The position numbers and the translations under genes are program-made. The notes beneath the pieces were generated by a model, which saw only the letters and a program-made list of their open reading frames with translations, had not been told where the DNA came from and searched no databases. Positions 17,053-26,225 of a stretch of DNA of 64,000 nt are shown piece after piece. How positions within the stretch are numbered: the stretch's first letter is position 1; every line of letters begins with the position of its first letter. The DNA is from Okeanomitos corallinicola TIOX110 (GTDB lineage: Bacteria > Cyanobacteriota > Cyanobacteriia > Cyanobacteriales > Nostocaceae), in NCBI RefSeq assembly GCF_038050375.1, contig NZ_CP150886.1:186001-250000 (forward strand), in the 5' to 3' direction.

Positions 17053-18525
17053 GTGAAGAGGAAGCCATCAAAAGCGCGGAGAATCAGAATTGTGAAGTTA
17101 AATAAACCAATCTTGATGGGAGGACTAGGATTGTCCTTTACCCTATGGATGTTAAACAGCTGGCATGATTCAATAGTTCAAGTGGGAGAGTTTGGCCTGT
17201 TGAGTGCTTTAGCTGTTGGTGGAGGTTTGTGGTTAATTAACAAAAATAGCCCACAAATCACTGAACATCTCAATGATTTAGTTGTAGATAGAGAGTCTGT
17301 AGAAAAAGCAATTACTAAAACCAAATGTGTCATTAACCAACTTGCACAAGAAGCAGTCAACCACCCAACCTTAACAACTCTACGGGAAAAACTGGCTCAG
17401 TTACCCTTAGAGTTAGAGAGACAAGAAATTCAAATTGTTGTTACTGGTGGTAAGTCAGTAGGTAAAAGTACAGTTATTAAAACTCTTCACAATGCAGTGG
17501 GTTTATCTAAACATTCTCTGCATTTTTCGGAAACATCACCTTTATTTGCAGAACTAAGTGAAAATTCCGATGCAGTCATATTATCAGAACTGCAAAAATC
17601 TGATGTCGTCTTGTTTCTTACCAATGGAGATTTGACAGATTCGGAATTTCAGGTTTTGCAACAATTAAATGCAGTCAAACTGCCAACATTACTGGTTTTT
17701 AATAAACAAGATCAGTACATTGCCGAGGAACGAGCTACGATTTTACAATCTTTGCAAACAAGAACTGCTGGTAATGTAGTTGCAACTGCTGTTTCTCCTT
17801 TAGCTGTAAAAGTGAGAAAACATGAAGCTGATGGTTCTGTTAATGAGTGGATGGAACAACCAGCACCAAATATTCAAGATTTGACACAACAGTTGGGGGA
17901 AATATTAGCAAAACAAACACAGCAAATAGTTTGTAAAACTACTCTGCGGAAAGTGCTGTTACTCAAATCTGAGGCGAAAAACTGTTTAAATCAGATCAGA
18001 CGCGATCGCTCTAACCCTATCATAGAACAAAATCAGTGGATAGCTGCTGCTGCTGCCTTTGCTAACCCAGTTCCCGCCTTAGATATATTAGCAACTGCGG
18101 CTATTAATGCTCAAATGGTAATGGATTTGGGTAATATTTATCAACAAAAAATATCCTGGGAACAGGCTCAACAAGTGGCTGGAACTATGGGAAGCTTGAT
18201 GTTGAAGTTAGGTTTAGTAGAATTATCTACTAGAGCAGTTACAGGTATTCTCAAAACTAATTTTGTCACCTTTGTAGCTGGAGGAGTAGTTGAAGGTATA
18301 AGTGCTGCTTACTTAACTAGAATTGCTGGTTTAAGTTTAGTTGCATATTTTGAACAGCAAGAAATAGCACTAGAAACAGGTAATGGTTTAAACTTAGAAA
18401 AATTACGCCAAGTTTTACAAACAGTATTCCAACAAAATCAGAAAATTGCTGTTTTGGAAGCTTTTGTGAAACAAGGTGTAAAACGTTTATTACCAGAATC
18501 GAAGTCAGTTGAAGTTGTGGGATAG
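17053..18525 (+). CDS. YcjF/DUF697-type membrane GTPase-like protein
   Basis: A 490-residue protein with a GTG start at 17053 (GAGGTAAA just upstream). Two membrane segments lie near the N-terminus (about 20-62). A GTPase domain follows, with Walker A GGKSVGKST (132-140) and the guanine-specificity motif NKQD (217-220). The C-terminal region (about 325-425, AAAAAFANPVPALDILATAA) is a DUF697-type hydrophobic domain with Gly/Ala-rich segments. Cyanobacterial members are conserved but poorly studied. The G3 DxxG motif is weak. It is followed by a hairpin terminator, so it is probably monocistronic. Confidence 0.85.
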   Translation: MKRKPSKARRIRIVKLNKPILMGGLGLSFTLWMLNSWHDSIVQVGEFGLLSALAVGGGLWLINKNSPQITEHLNDLVVDRESVEKAITKTKCVINQLAQEAVNHPTLTTLREKLAQLPLELERQEIQIVVTGGKSVGKSTVIKTLHNAVGLSKHSLHFSETSPLFAELSENSDAVILSELQKSDVVLFLTNGDLTDSEFQVLQQLNAVKLPTLLVFNKQDQYIAEERATILQSLQTRTAGNVVATAVSPLAVKVRKHEADGSVNEWMEQPAPNIQDLTQQLGEILAKQTQQIVCKTTLRKVLLLKSEAKNCLNQIRRDRSNPIIEQNQWIAAAAAFANPVPALDILATAAINAQMVMDLGNIYQQKISWEQAQQVAGTMGSLMLKLGLVELSTRAVTGILKTNFVTFVAGGVVEGISAAYLTRIAGLSLVAYFEQQEIALETGNGLNLEKLRQVLQTVFQQNQKIAVLEAFVKQGVKRLLPESKSVEVVG

Positions 18526-18535
18526 TTGTTGTTAC

Positions 18536-18577
18536 AGCGGTATTCCCTCTGGGAAGCCGCTAGAAATTTTTATTTTT
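18536..18577 (+). terminator. Probable intrinsic terminator
   Basis: The stem AGCGG/CCGCT (18536-18540 and 18557-18561), with inner TTCCC/GGGAA pairing, is followed by an A/T-rich tail containing TTTTTATTTTT. It lies just after the GTPase gene stop. Confidence 0.6.
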
Positions 18578-18667
18578 GCTATAACTAAATTTGATCGCCA
18601 TTCAAATGCTCAAAAATATTTAATTTGTTTTTAAAAACTTCCATATTCCTAGATTCAAATCATAAAT

Positions 18668-19267
18668 ATGTTTATATTTGGTGCAATTATTTTTTGTATA
18701 TTATCTGCAATATTTATTTTTAAGGTGATATTACCTTTATTCCTGAAGATATTACAAATTGAGCAATATCAGCGGTTTGTTTTTAATCCCTTCAGCATTT
18801 TTATAATATTATTTATTACTATTTTAACTTCTGTCTGGATATATACCCAAACTGTTTTAATTTTTTCTGGAAATACTGAACAATTTACAAATAATATATC
18901 TACTCTTTTTAATTCAGATTCTATGCTCAAGAATTCAACAAATGGATCAAAACAAGCAACAAAAAAGCCGTTGTTGAAAAATGAAGACAATGCAGGAAAT
19001 AGTGATCTACTACGGACAGGATTTTCTATTAGTCAATATGCAGATTGTTTGAAATTATATCAACAAGAAGACTCTGAAGTAAATAATTCAGAAGCTCTAT
19101 TTTTTTGTCAGAAAACTGAAAAATATTGTCTGAGTATACAATATCTAATAAAATTTAGTCCTGAACCAAATCAAGAAAAAAAGCTAACAACAGGACAAAC
19201 AATTTGTAAAACTAAAGGTTGGTATAAACCATTCAATCAATATTCCCAAGATTTTAATTTAAATTAA
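18668..19267 (+). CDS. Membrane protein of unknown function
   Basis: A 199-residue protein with two N-terminal membrane segments (about 2-28 and 42-70). A hydrophilic domain with several cysteines follows (DCLKLYQQEDSE, FFCQKTEKYCLS, GQTICKTKGWYK). The four or five cysteines in the C-terminal half could form disulfides if that half is outside the cytoplasm. I do not recognise a family. Neighbouring genes give no clear hint. The very low GC content resembles the surrounding intergenic DNA. Confidence 0.6.
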   Translation: MFIFGAIIFCILSAIFIFKVILPLFLKILQIEQYQRFVFNPFSIFIILFITILTSVWIYTQTVLIFSGNTEQFTNNISTLFNSDSMLKNSTNGSKQATKKPLLKNEDNAGNSDLLRTGFSISQYADCLKLYQQEDSEVNNSEALFFCQKTEKYCLSIQYLIKFSPEPNQEKKLTTGQTICKTKGWYKPFNQYSQDFNLN

Positions 19268-19360
19268 TTTTAATCCCACTCTGAACAGATTATTTATAAT
19301 CTGGCGTTTATACTCTTAGTATATTGGCACTAATTAGATGTTTACAGGTTTCACCAAGTC

Positions 19361-19567
19361 ATGACTCCTCAAGAATTTTTGGACAATTTAGCCACAGCAG
19401 ATACAGATTCAGAAAAATTGGTTGTGTTTGCGCGATACTTGGATACAACTGCGTTAGATCATGCAACAACTCCTAGATGGAAAAGTCTTGCTTACAGCAC
19501 AGAGATTAAATTTGCACTCAATAATCTTGCTTTTCATTTAGAAGCACTTGCTGAAAAAGGTAACTAA
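19361..19567 (+). CDS. Small conserved hypothetical protein
   Basis: A 68-residue, probably helical soluble protein beginning MTPQEFLDNLATADTDSE. I believe similar small proteins exist in Nostocales, but no function is known to me. Codon use and composition look like a real gene. It lies alone, 93 bases after the previous gene. A stem-loop at 19781-19817 downstream could end its transcript. Confidence 0.6.
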   Translation: MTPQEFLDNLATADTDSEKLVVFARYLDTTALDHATTPRWKSLAYSTEIKFALNNLAFHLEALAEKGN

Positions 19568-20040
19568 TAATTGAATTTTACACTTGATGGGTTATATTCA
19601 GATATACTTATCAAGTCGTATTTTTAAGATAAATTTAGTCAAAAATATTGCATTTTTTGAAAAGTTTATTTCTAACTTTTTCAGCAAACCCTACCTAGTA
19701 AAAATCCGCCGTAACTGTTGTGAAATTGCTACGACGGAGAAACTAAAACACCAAAATCAAAAGCTTTGATGACAAAGGTTGTAAAAAGTAAACATGAAGA
19801 CTTAATTTACTTTTTACTTTCTGCTCTATCCTTTGATGTTTCCTACTGTGCTATATGTAATCAATATATCGGTTTTTATTTGCCAAGAAAGTGTTAGAAT
19901 TATCAAATCTTCTGTATTAAAGGAAACAATCTAATCAGATAAATATTTCCTAAGTATGATTTATTCTGTGTTTACAAGGGTTTGAAAGAATTCAATCCAA
20001 AAAATTAAATCTTTCTCAATTAGGATTCAACGATTGAATT
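19568..20040. other. Intergenic region with a 12-bp stem-loop
   Basis: 473 bases. GTAAAAAGTAAA (19781-19792) pairs perfectly with TTTACTTTTTAC (19806-19817) across a 13-base loop, possibly a terminator for the upstream small gene. A CCGCCGTA/TACGACGG partial repeat lies at 19708-19737. A 61-codon frame at 19584-19769 has unconvincing composition and is not called. Confidence 0.5.
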
Positions 20041-20469
20041 GTGAAATTACAGTTATTATCACCAGTGGTTTTATGGATAGGTATTGGTTGTCAAAAAGGA
20101 ATTTCTTTACAATTAATTGGTGCGGGTATTGAACAGATTTGTCAAAAATACCAACTTTTTTATCATGACATAGCAGGTATTGCCACTATTGATATCAAAG
20201 CTTCAGAATTTGGTTTAAGAGAATTTTGTCGAGTTAATAATTTACCCTTAAAAACCTTCACAGCAGAAGTGTTAGCAAGTGTTTGCGTTCCTAATCCTAA
20301 TACCAAACTTACTGCAACAGTGGGAACACCAAGTGTAGCAGAAGCATCAGCTATTATTGCTGCATCGCAAATTACATCAGATATAAAGTTATTAGTTCCT
20401 AAGCAAATTTTTCGTTTACCAGGAGAAGTAGGAGCGGTAACAATTGCTGTTGCAGCAATTACTAAATAA
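20041..20469 (+). CDS. CobE/CbiG C-terminal-type cobalamin biosynthesis protein
   Basis: A 142-residue protein with a GTG start. It matches the C-terminal domain of CbiG (CobE): WIGIGCQKGIS near the start, IATIDIKASEFGL, then GTPSVAEASAI and LPGEVGAVTIAVA. CbiG opens the delta-lactone ring of cobalt-precorrin-5A in anaerobic-type B12 synthesis; CobE is the stand-alone C-terminal piece. In cyanobacteria this domain is often fused to cobJ, but here it is alone, with no other cob/cbi gene nearby. No cobalamin riboswitch was seen upstream. Confidence 0.85.
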   Translation: MKLQLLSPVVLWIGIGCQKGISLQLIGAGIEQICQKYQLFYHDIAGIATIDIKASEFGLREFCRVNNLPLKTFTAEVLASVCVPNPNTKLTATVGTPSVAEASAIIAASQITSDIKLLVPKQIFRLPGEVGAVTIAVAAITK

Positions 20470-20569
20470 GCTCTATTCTATTCAAAATTTTTATCCTTTA
20501 TAAAGCATATATTCCGATGATATTTTTTCTCAAAAGTGGTTGAGATAATAATTTTAGAGCATATTTCTA

Positions 20570-20923
20570 CTAATCACCTACACGCAAAATATAATTGATA
20601 AGACTGGAAACAACTGACAAAACTATAGAACCAAGAAAAGCAGGTATAAAACCCTGGATTTCAAAACCTGAACCGGGAGTAATAGCACTTGCTATCCACA
20701 GAGTCACAGCATTAATGACAAAAGTAAATAAACCAAAGGTAATTAAAGTAATGGGAAATGCTAAAAAACCCAAAATTGGGCGGATGACAGCATTTACCAA
20801 GCCGATGATAATAGCAGCAACTAAAGCCGCAGTCAAGGTTTTAATAATAAAACCTGAGACTATTTGGGACGTAATTAATAATGCGATCGCCGTACCTAAC
20901 CAAGTTAATAAAAAGTGTTTCAT
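20570..20923 (-). CDS. Holin-4-like (DUF360/YvlD-type) small membrane protein
   Basis: A 117-residue protein with four membrane segments (about 5-25, 30-50, 57-78, 92-113). It carries the family motif GLVNAVIRPILGFLAFPITL followed by TFGLFTFVINA. It belongs to the phage holin family 4 superfamily, which in cyanobacteria is chromosomal and not phage-linked. Function is unknown; a role in envelope stress is a guess. It is followed upstream on the same strand by the peptidoglycan-binding gene, 44 bases away. Confidence 0.88.
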   Translation of the reverse strand: MKHFLLTWLGTAIALLITSQIVSGFIIKTLTAALVAAIIIGLVNAVIRPILGFLAFPITLITFGLFTFVINAVTLWIASAITPGSGFEIQGFIPAFLGSIVLSVVSSLINYILRVGD

Positions 20924-20967
20924 GTTATGCTGAGAATAACTATAATTTGCAGTTCACTTTAACTTTA

Positions 20968-21804
20968 CTAGCGTAATCTTTGCAAGAAAGTATTCCATGT
21001 AGCTCCACCAACTACACCATCTGGTTGTAAACCATAACGAACTTGAGCTGCTTTCACAGCTGCTTCTGTAGCAACACCAAAATCACCATCTATAGAACCT
21101 TTCAAAAAACCTAAAGTTTGTAGAAGTGTTTGTAATTTTATAACTTCTGCTCCACTGTTACCTAAACGCAGAATTGGCCATCCGGCTGGGGTATATTGAA
21201 TGTTGGGATTTTGCTTGTTAGTTGGGGTAGGCTGAAAACTATTTTTAGGGTTATTTGGGGGGGTTGTAGTTTTTTTAGGAATGGTAGATGGGGGAATAGT
21301 TGGTTTAGGTTTAGGGATGACTGTGGTATTATTTCTATTGATACTGGGTTGAGTGGGAACTGTAAAACTACTACTGGCTGTGGGTTGTATAGGTGATACT
21401 GGTTGATTTATAGCCACTGTGGAAACATTAGGAAATAGTCTTTGCCAGGTAATAGCATCTACAACGGTATTGGGGATTAAACCAGCTGCTTGTTTAAACT
21501 GGTAAACTGCCCTAGCTGTATTTTCTTGATAACTTCCGTCTACTGCACCTGTGTAAAAACCTAAAAGTTTGAGTGCGGCTTGCAATTCTATCACACGTTC
21601 ACCTTTGCTACCAATTTGTAAGTTAGGACGGTTAATTTTACTGACAGCAACTGCTTGAGCAAGTTCTAAAGGTGCTGCCAGGGATGGTAAAGTAGATAGC
21701 GAAAACAGTAGAGATGTGGAAGAAAGTAACAGTAAAGAATAATAGTGATTTTTTTTTGCGTAGTCGGTAATATTTTTAGTCAGACTCAGTTTCATCAATT
21801 GCAT
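20968..21804 (-). CDS. Exported protein with two peptidoglycan-binding domains
   Basis: The frame is open from 21834, but AGGG lies eight bases before the ATG at 21804 (MQLMKLSLTK), so that start is preferred. There is an N-terminal hydrophobic signal segment (YYSLLLLSSTSLLFSL). Two PG_binding_1 domains follow: near the N-terminus (LQIGSKGERVIELQAALKLL ... GAVDGSYQENTARAVYQFK) and at the C-terminus (LRLGNSGAEVIKLQTLLQTL ... VDG/DGDFGVATEAAVK). They are joined by a Pro/Thr-rich linker of about 80 residues. No catalytic domain is present, so it is probably a cell-wall-bound structural or targeting protein. Confidence 0.88.
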   Translation of the reverse strand: MQLMKLSLTKNITDYAKKNHYYSLLLLSSTSLLFSLSTLPSLAAPLELAQAVAVSKINRPNLQIGSKGERVIELQAALKLLGFYTGAVDGSYQENTARAVYQFKQAAGLIPNTVVDAITWQRLFPNVSTVAINQPVSPIQPTASSSFTVPTQPSINRNNTTVIPKPKPTIPPSTIPKKTTTPPNNPKNSFQPTPTNKQNPNIQYTPAGWPILRLGNSGAEVIKLQTLLQTLGFLKGSIDGDFGVATEAAVKAAQVRYGLQPDGVVGGATWNTFLQRLR

Positions 21805-21860
21805 AAAATTTCCCTGGTTTATTCTGATAGTCATTTTACATTTGATGCGATCGCTCTTAA

Positions 21861-23114
21861 CTAACTGATAACTGAATTAATTACTTCTTCTGGGCCAACC
21901 AAAGATATATAAGGTTCTTGCAAATAGCTGTTAGCTGCTGTCATCGCTAACTTAGAACTGATTTTATGAATAAGTTTGGGAAATTCATGATCAAATTCAA
22001 TTCCTAAGCCCAGAATCTCATACCAACCGTATATTTGAGCAATTTTGCCATTAGTTTGTTTACCCAAAGCATACTGTCCCAGAACTTTGTTTTTAGCGGT
22101 TTGTATTTCATCCTCAGAGAGTTCGGTATTACACAAACGTTCCACTTCTTGGCTTAGTCCTTCCAGCGCAATCTGAGTATTTTCCGGTGCTGTACCCATA
22201 TAAACTATAAATGAAGCAGGATAAAGACGAGTTGAGTACATGGCCGAGACTTCATAGGCTAAACCTCGTTTTTCTCTTAATTCCACAAACAAGCGGCTAG
22301 AAAGTCCATTTCCCAGGTATGTAGACAACAATTTGAGGGCGGCATATCCAGGAGCGCTGACTGATGTACCCATATAACCCAACATGACTATAGATTGTTG
22401 TGTATTTAAGGGTTTGATGCAAGATTGAGGTTTAACAGAAATTGCAGGTAAATCTAATATGTACCGTGGTTTATTGGGTGGCTGCCAATCACTAAATACT
22501 TTTGATACTATTTCTAAAGCTGTGTCTAATGTGATGTGTCCAGCAATACTAATCACCATATTATCTGGACGAAAATGTGTTTGGTGAAATTCTTCTAAAT
22601 CTGCACGAGTAATGTTATTGACAGTTGTTTCTGTACCTAGCACTGATACAGAGTAGGGGTGATTTTGGTACATGACTTTTCGTATTTGTTCAAAAGCCAA
22701 ATTAAAGGGTTGCTCTTTTTGGGAACGAATATCTTGGATTGCTAATCGTTTTTCTAGTTCTATTTGGTTTTGAGGAAATGTAGGCGATCGCAACAACAAA
22801 CCAGACAGTGCTAAAATTTCTGTAAAATCAGCAGTTACTGTTTTCAACGACAGTAAAAAATAGTCAGTACCAGTGTTGACACTTAAACTTGCTCCTACTG
22901 ATTCAACTTTTTCAGCAATTTCTAAGCTGGATAAACCATCACAACCTTTTGTCATCAATGCTGATAATAAGTTTGCTAAACCAGCTTTTTCCCGATTTTC
23001 ATAACAACTACCAGCACGGACAAAAACCCGCCCTGCAACTATATCTGCTGCGGGATTTTCTGTGACCAATAAAACAATACCATTGGGTAATACGGTGCGA
23101 TGAATAGAAGACAT
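21861..23114 (-). CDS. M16-family peptidase-like protein lacking the zinc motif
   Basis: A 417-residue M16 (pitrilysin/processing peptidase) fold: GIVLLVTENPAADIVAGRVF, then GLANLLSALMTKG, and in the second half REKRGLAYEVSAMY, the conserved R/Y region of these peptidases. The inverted zinc motif HxxEH is absent: the positions read N48, S51 and A52. It therefore corresponds to the non-catalytic subunit of a two-subunit M16 peptidase. In many bacteria the active subunit is adjacent. Here the neighbour upstream is a noncoding RNA region, so any partner must lie elsewhere. Confidence 0.88.
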   Translation of the reverse strand: MSSIHRTVLPNGIVLLVTENPAADIVAGRVFVRAGSCYENREKAGLANLLSALMTKGCDGLSSLEIAEKVESVGASLSVNTGTDYFLLSLKTVTADFTEILALSGLLLRSPTFPQNQIELEKRLAIQDIRSQKEQPFNLAFEQIRKVMYQNHPYSVSVLGTETTVNNITRADLEEFHQTHFRPDNMVISIAGHITLDTALEIVSKVFSDWQPPNKPRYILDLPAISVKPQSCIKPLNTQQSIVMLGYMGTSVSAPGYAALKLLSTYLGNGLSSRLFVELREKRGLAYEVSAMYSTRLYPASFIVYMGTAPENTQIALEGLSQEVERLCNTELSEDEIQTAKNKVLGQYALGKQTNGKIAQIYGWYEILGLGIEFDHEFPKLIHKISSKLAMTAANSYLQEPYISLVGPEEVINSVIS

Positions 23115-23354
23115 AGAATCACTAATAGGGATTGAGAATAATAACTACGTAATTTTGTGGTGAAAAATAGTTTTTAACTAATGTTTTCAGCTATTGACTC
23201 TAAAAATACTGAATTTGCTGAGGATAAGCAACCGCTAATTCTGCTTGAGCAATGTTATTGTTATAACCATATAGGGATGTTAACTGATTTTGTCTCAAAC
23301 TTAAAGTGTAATATTATCAGTTCCCACGGCAGGACTTTTTCAGCACACCTCAAT

Positions 23355-23582
23355 AACAAAACTCCCAAGTTACAAGAACCTGGGAGCTAAAAATTTTGAG
23401 TTCACCACAACGCCGTCTTACCTAAGTTTATGACCTGGTTTTACCAGGTGGGAACTGGTTTTCCCTGTTTAAAGTTTCCGAGTACAGGCTCGGTCTACTG
23501 CCACAAGAACTTTTTAGTTCCCTTGTTTTTAAAGACATAGATCAAAAAACTTGGGGGCAGTCACCAACGTCGTAGTGCAACT
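23355..23582 (-). ncRNA. ssaA: Probable 6S RNA (ssaA)
   Basis: A structured, G+C-richer segment in otherwise AT-rich DNA with no credible open frame. On the minus strand a TATAAT box (23593-23588) precedes it. Within it CCGAG..CTCGG and CCTGGTAAAACCAGG form hairpins, and 5' CCCAAGTT can pair with 3' AACTTGGG as a closing stem. The 3' end (23386-23352) is a 10-bp hairpin CTCCCAGGTT/AACTTGGGAG followed by TTTTGTT, an intrinsic terminator. 6S RNA, the sigma-70 holoenzyme mimic, is located next to purK in cyanobacteria as I recall, and purK is 103 bases away here. Exact ends are uncertain; other structured RNAs are not excluded. Confidence 0.62.
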
Positions 23583-23587
23583 AATTC

Positions 23588-23593
23588 ATTATA
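23588..23593 (-). promoter_or_regulatory. -10 box of the probable 6S RNA
   Basis: A perfect TATAAT on the minus strand, about seven bases before the proposed RNA start. No good -35 hexamer was found at 16-18 bases. Confidence 0.45.
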
Positions 23594-23684
23594 GCTTTGA
23601 AGAACAATTTGTGTAGAGGGGTAGGAAAAATTTTTAATTAGCTATTGGGTATTGGGTTATTTACCTCCCCCATCTGCCTATCAC

Positions 23685-24821
23685 CTAACTGGGATACCAG
23701 ATAGATTCTATAGTTTGTACAATAGATTCTAGGCTATGGGTTGGCTGTTCTAGTAAGACGGTGATATGTCCTAATTTACGTCCAGGACGAGATTCTGTTT
23801 TTCCGTACCAGTGCAGGTAAGCTTGGGGAATAGCTGCTAATTTGTGTCTTTGTATTTGATAATCACTATGGGAATTTTCATACCCTAGCAAGTTGACCAT
23901 AACTGCACCAGGAACAATTAAACTAGAATTACTCAAAGGTAAGCCAGCAACTGCCCTCAAATGTTGTTCAAACTGGGAAGTTTCACAGGCATCTAAGGAA
24001 AAATGCCCGGAATTATGGGTTCTTGGTGCAATTTCATTAATCAGTATTTTGCCATCAGCGGTGATAAATAGCTCAATGCCAAAAATACCAACTACTTCGA
24101 GACTGTTTAAGATTTTACAGGCGATCGCTTCAATTTCTGTTATTTGTGCTGGTGTAATCTCCGCTGGTGCAATTACTCGCCGACAAACTTGTTCTTCTTG
24201 TTGGGTTTCTACAACTGGATACGTAACTATTTCCCCATTAATAGAACGCGCTGCAATTATCGCTAATTCTTTGGTAAAGGGGACAAATTCTTCTACTAAG
24301 AATTGTGTATTACTTTGATTAATTACTGTTAATAAATCTAGCAAATCATTGATTATAAAAGTCCCCTGTCCATCATAACCATGTCGTCTGGCTTTGAGAA
24401 CAACAGGAAAATGCCAATCTTTGATTTTAGATTCAATATTGTCTGATGATTCAATAGGGAAAAACTGGGGAACTGGTAAACCTAAATCCCGCAAATAGCA
24501 ACGTTGATGATACTTATCTAATAATGGTGATAAAGCTGATAATCTAGGACGAAAGCAAACACCTTGTTTTTCTAATAAATGTAAAGCTTCTAGATCAACA
24601 AATTCATTTTCAAAGGTGATAATATCACATCTTGTTGCTAAAATTTCTGTTGCTTCTGCATCGTCAACAGCCGCTAAAATTACATCCTCAGCTATGGATA
24701 CTGCGGGGTCATTTTTATTAGGAGTTTGTACTATTAATTCCAATCCTAATTTTGTGGCCGCATCCCCCATCATCCAGGCCAGTTGTCCACCACCAATTAC
24801 ACCAATCCGCTTTATTGACAT
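23685..24821 (-). CDS. purK: 5-(carboxyamino)imidazole ribonucleotide synthase PurK
   Basis: PurK converts AIR, ATP and bicarbonate to N5-CAIR in purine synthesis. The 378-residue protein starts with the nucleotide-binding signature [17 protein letters not shown]. The ATP-grasp core follows ([29 protein letters not shown]), with catalytic-region motifs [20 protein letters not shown] and [13 protein letters not shown]. Length is normal. The start overlaps the end of the pentapeptide gene by 10 bases, so the two are coupled. The probable 6S RNA lies just downstream. Confidence 0.96.
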   Translation of the reverse strand: MSIKRIGVIGGGQLAWMMGDAATKLGLELIVQTPNKNDPAVSIAEDVILAAVDDAEATEILATRCDIITFENEFVDLEALHLLEKQGVCFRPRLSALSPLLDKYHQRCYLRDLGLPVPQFFPIESSDNIESKIKDWHFPVVLKARRHGYDGQGTFIINDLLDLLTVINQSNTQFLVEEFVPFTKELAIIAARSINGEIVTYPVVETQQEEQVCRRVIAPAEITPAQITEIEAIACKILNSLEVVGIFGIELFITADGKILINEIAPRTHNSGHFSLDACETSQFEQHLRAVAGLPLSNSSLIVPGAVMVNLLGYENSHSDYQIQRHKLAAIPQAYLHWYGKTESRPGRKLGHITVLLEQPTHSLESIVQTIESIWYPS

Positions 24822-25303
24822 CCTAACGACTCACGAGTTTCTACACCAGTTTGAGAATTTACACCACTGGCTTTTTTACATAGTTCTTTAATTTGCGCCT
24901 TATCTAACATTGCATAACTGAAGTCTGCACCTGCGATATTCACATCATTAAAGACAGAACGGAGAAAAAGAGCTTCTACTAAAACGGCATCACTTAAATC
25001 AGCCTCAGTTAATGTTACTTCATTAACCATCGCATTACTTAAATCTGCCCCATGTAAATTTGTTTTTGTCATGACTGAAGCACTTAATACTGCTCCTCTC
25101 AAGTCAGCACCGCTAAAGTTTGTCATTTCTAAGTTTGTGTTAGAAAACTCCGCCGCTTGTAAACTTTGTTTTGAAAAATCACGTCTTGCTAGTTCTGCGT
25201 TACTAAATGATAGGGGATGAGTCCAGTCTGCTAATGCTGGAAATGCCACACACCAAACTATAGCTGCTAACACTAATCCTATTGCTTGTCGCCAATACAT
25301 CAT
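24812..25303 (-). CDS. Exported pentapeptide-repeat protein (thylakoid-lumen type)
   Basis: A 163-residue protein with a signal peptide (cleavage likely after FPALA, residue 25). About ten A(D/N)LxX pentapeptides ([33 protein letters not shown]) form a right-handed quadrilateral beta-helix. The C-terminal tail [20 protein letters not shown] with two cysteines resembles lumenal pentapeptide proteins of cyanobacteria and chloroplasts. Function is unknown. It overlaps purK by 10 bases. Confidence 0.88.
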   Translation of the reverse strand: MMYWRQAIGLVLAAIVWCVAFPALADWTHPLSFSNAELARRDFSKQSLQAAEFSNTNLEMTNFSGADLRGAVLSASVMTKTNLHGADLSNAMVNEVTLTEADLSDAVLVEALFLRSVFNDVNIAGADFSYAMLDKAQIKELCKKASGVNSQTGVETRESLGCQ

Positions 25304-25687
25304 TTATTAATCATTTGTAATGTTTCTTGTATTCCAGTTTACCGTATTATCTTGGCTTTAAAGTCTGTGCTGGCTGAATATTTCTAGATAATTTTTCATA
25401 TTTGGCTAATTTTCAATTATCAAGAAGTAGAGAATTTTATTATTACTTTAGATATTAGCATTTACTCACACGTTAGTTTACATTTGTTGACATTTTCTGA
25501 TTATAAGTAAAGTTTATTATATTTTTTCGTCAGCCATGATTAGTAACTGTTATTCTTTTGATTAAGGGTAGTAATATAAATTGTTTGACTTGATTTGCTG
25601 ACATTTCATGGTTATGTAATTAGCGTTAATCCTATAAGCATTTATTAGCTATTCAGAAATTTCCGATCAATCTATATTCACAAACTA
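25304..25687. other. AT-rich intergenic region
   Basis: 384 bases between divergent genes. No open frame, RNA or strong hairpin was recognised. It probably holds the two divergent promoters. Confidence 0.6.
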
Positions 25688-25705
25688 ATGAAAACAGGAC
25701 TTGGT

Positions 25706-26035
25706 ATGCTCATGATTAATCATTACTCTATCGAATGGATAGAAGCTTGGTGTGTAGAAAATGGCTGGACAGATTTATTTGTAGAACGCCGTGATAATTA
25801 TTGGGCTTTTCCCCCAGGAGGAGTTATGCCAGAACCAATTCCGGTTCATGTTTTGAGAATGATTAAAGAAAAGAATGGCTTAACAAATCAGGAAATGTTA
25901 TGGTCTATGATCGCTGTAGTTATTACTATTTTATCTGTCTTTTATACCTTTATTCTTAAATGTCCCATGCCTTTGGTTTTTGCTTTTGCTTTTAATGCGG
26001 TGACAGTTGCACAACTTGAATTAGAGGATGTTTAA
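25706..26035 (+). CDS. Small membrane protein of unknown function
   Basis: The frame is open from 25688, but AGGA at 25695-25698 best serves the ATG at 25706 (MLMINHYSIEWIEAWCVENG). The roughly 109-residue protein has an N-terminal soluble part with WTDLFVERRDNYWAFPPGGV. Two hydrophobic segments follow (about 73-90 and 94-107), ending QLELEDV. I recall similar proteins in Nostocales without known function. No neighbour on the same strand suggests a role. Confidence 0.7.
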   Translation: MLMINHYSIEWIEAWCVENGWTDLFVERRDNYWAFPPGGVMPEPIPVHVLRMIKEKNGLTNQEMLWSMIAVVITILSVFYTFILKCPMPLVFAFAFNAVTVAQLELEDV

Positions 26036-26225
26036 ATTAATTATTTTTGCTTGGTTGCAAGACCTAGTTTTGAGCAGGTTTTGGTAAGATGCTGTATTTA
26101 ATATTTCAATATATTGATATTTGTACCATTACCTACTCTTAACTACTGATAAAACAGTGATTGCACCGCCCTAATTTTATCGAGTGCCTAGTGTTAATTT
26201 ACTTTCTTTCACCTACATTTTTATA

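Noticed and set aside
19584-19769. 61-codon open frame
   Set aside because: Composition is unlike a protein (Lys/Ile/Phe-rich, AT-driven), no ribosome-binding site, contains a partial inverted repeat.
20570-20923. Holin-like protein as sign of a prophage
   Set aside because: This family is a common chromosomal membrane protein in cyanobacteria, and no other phage gene is near.
23181-23390. 69-codon plus-strand frame near the M16 gene
   Set aside because: Its second half runs into the terminator hairpin of the probable 6S RNA, no ribosome-binding site.
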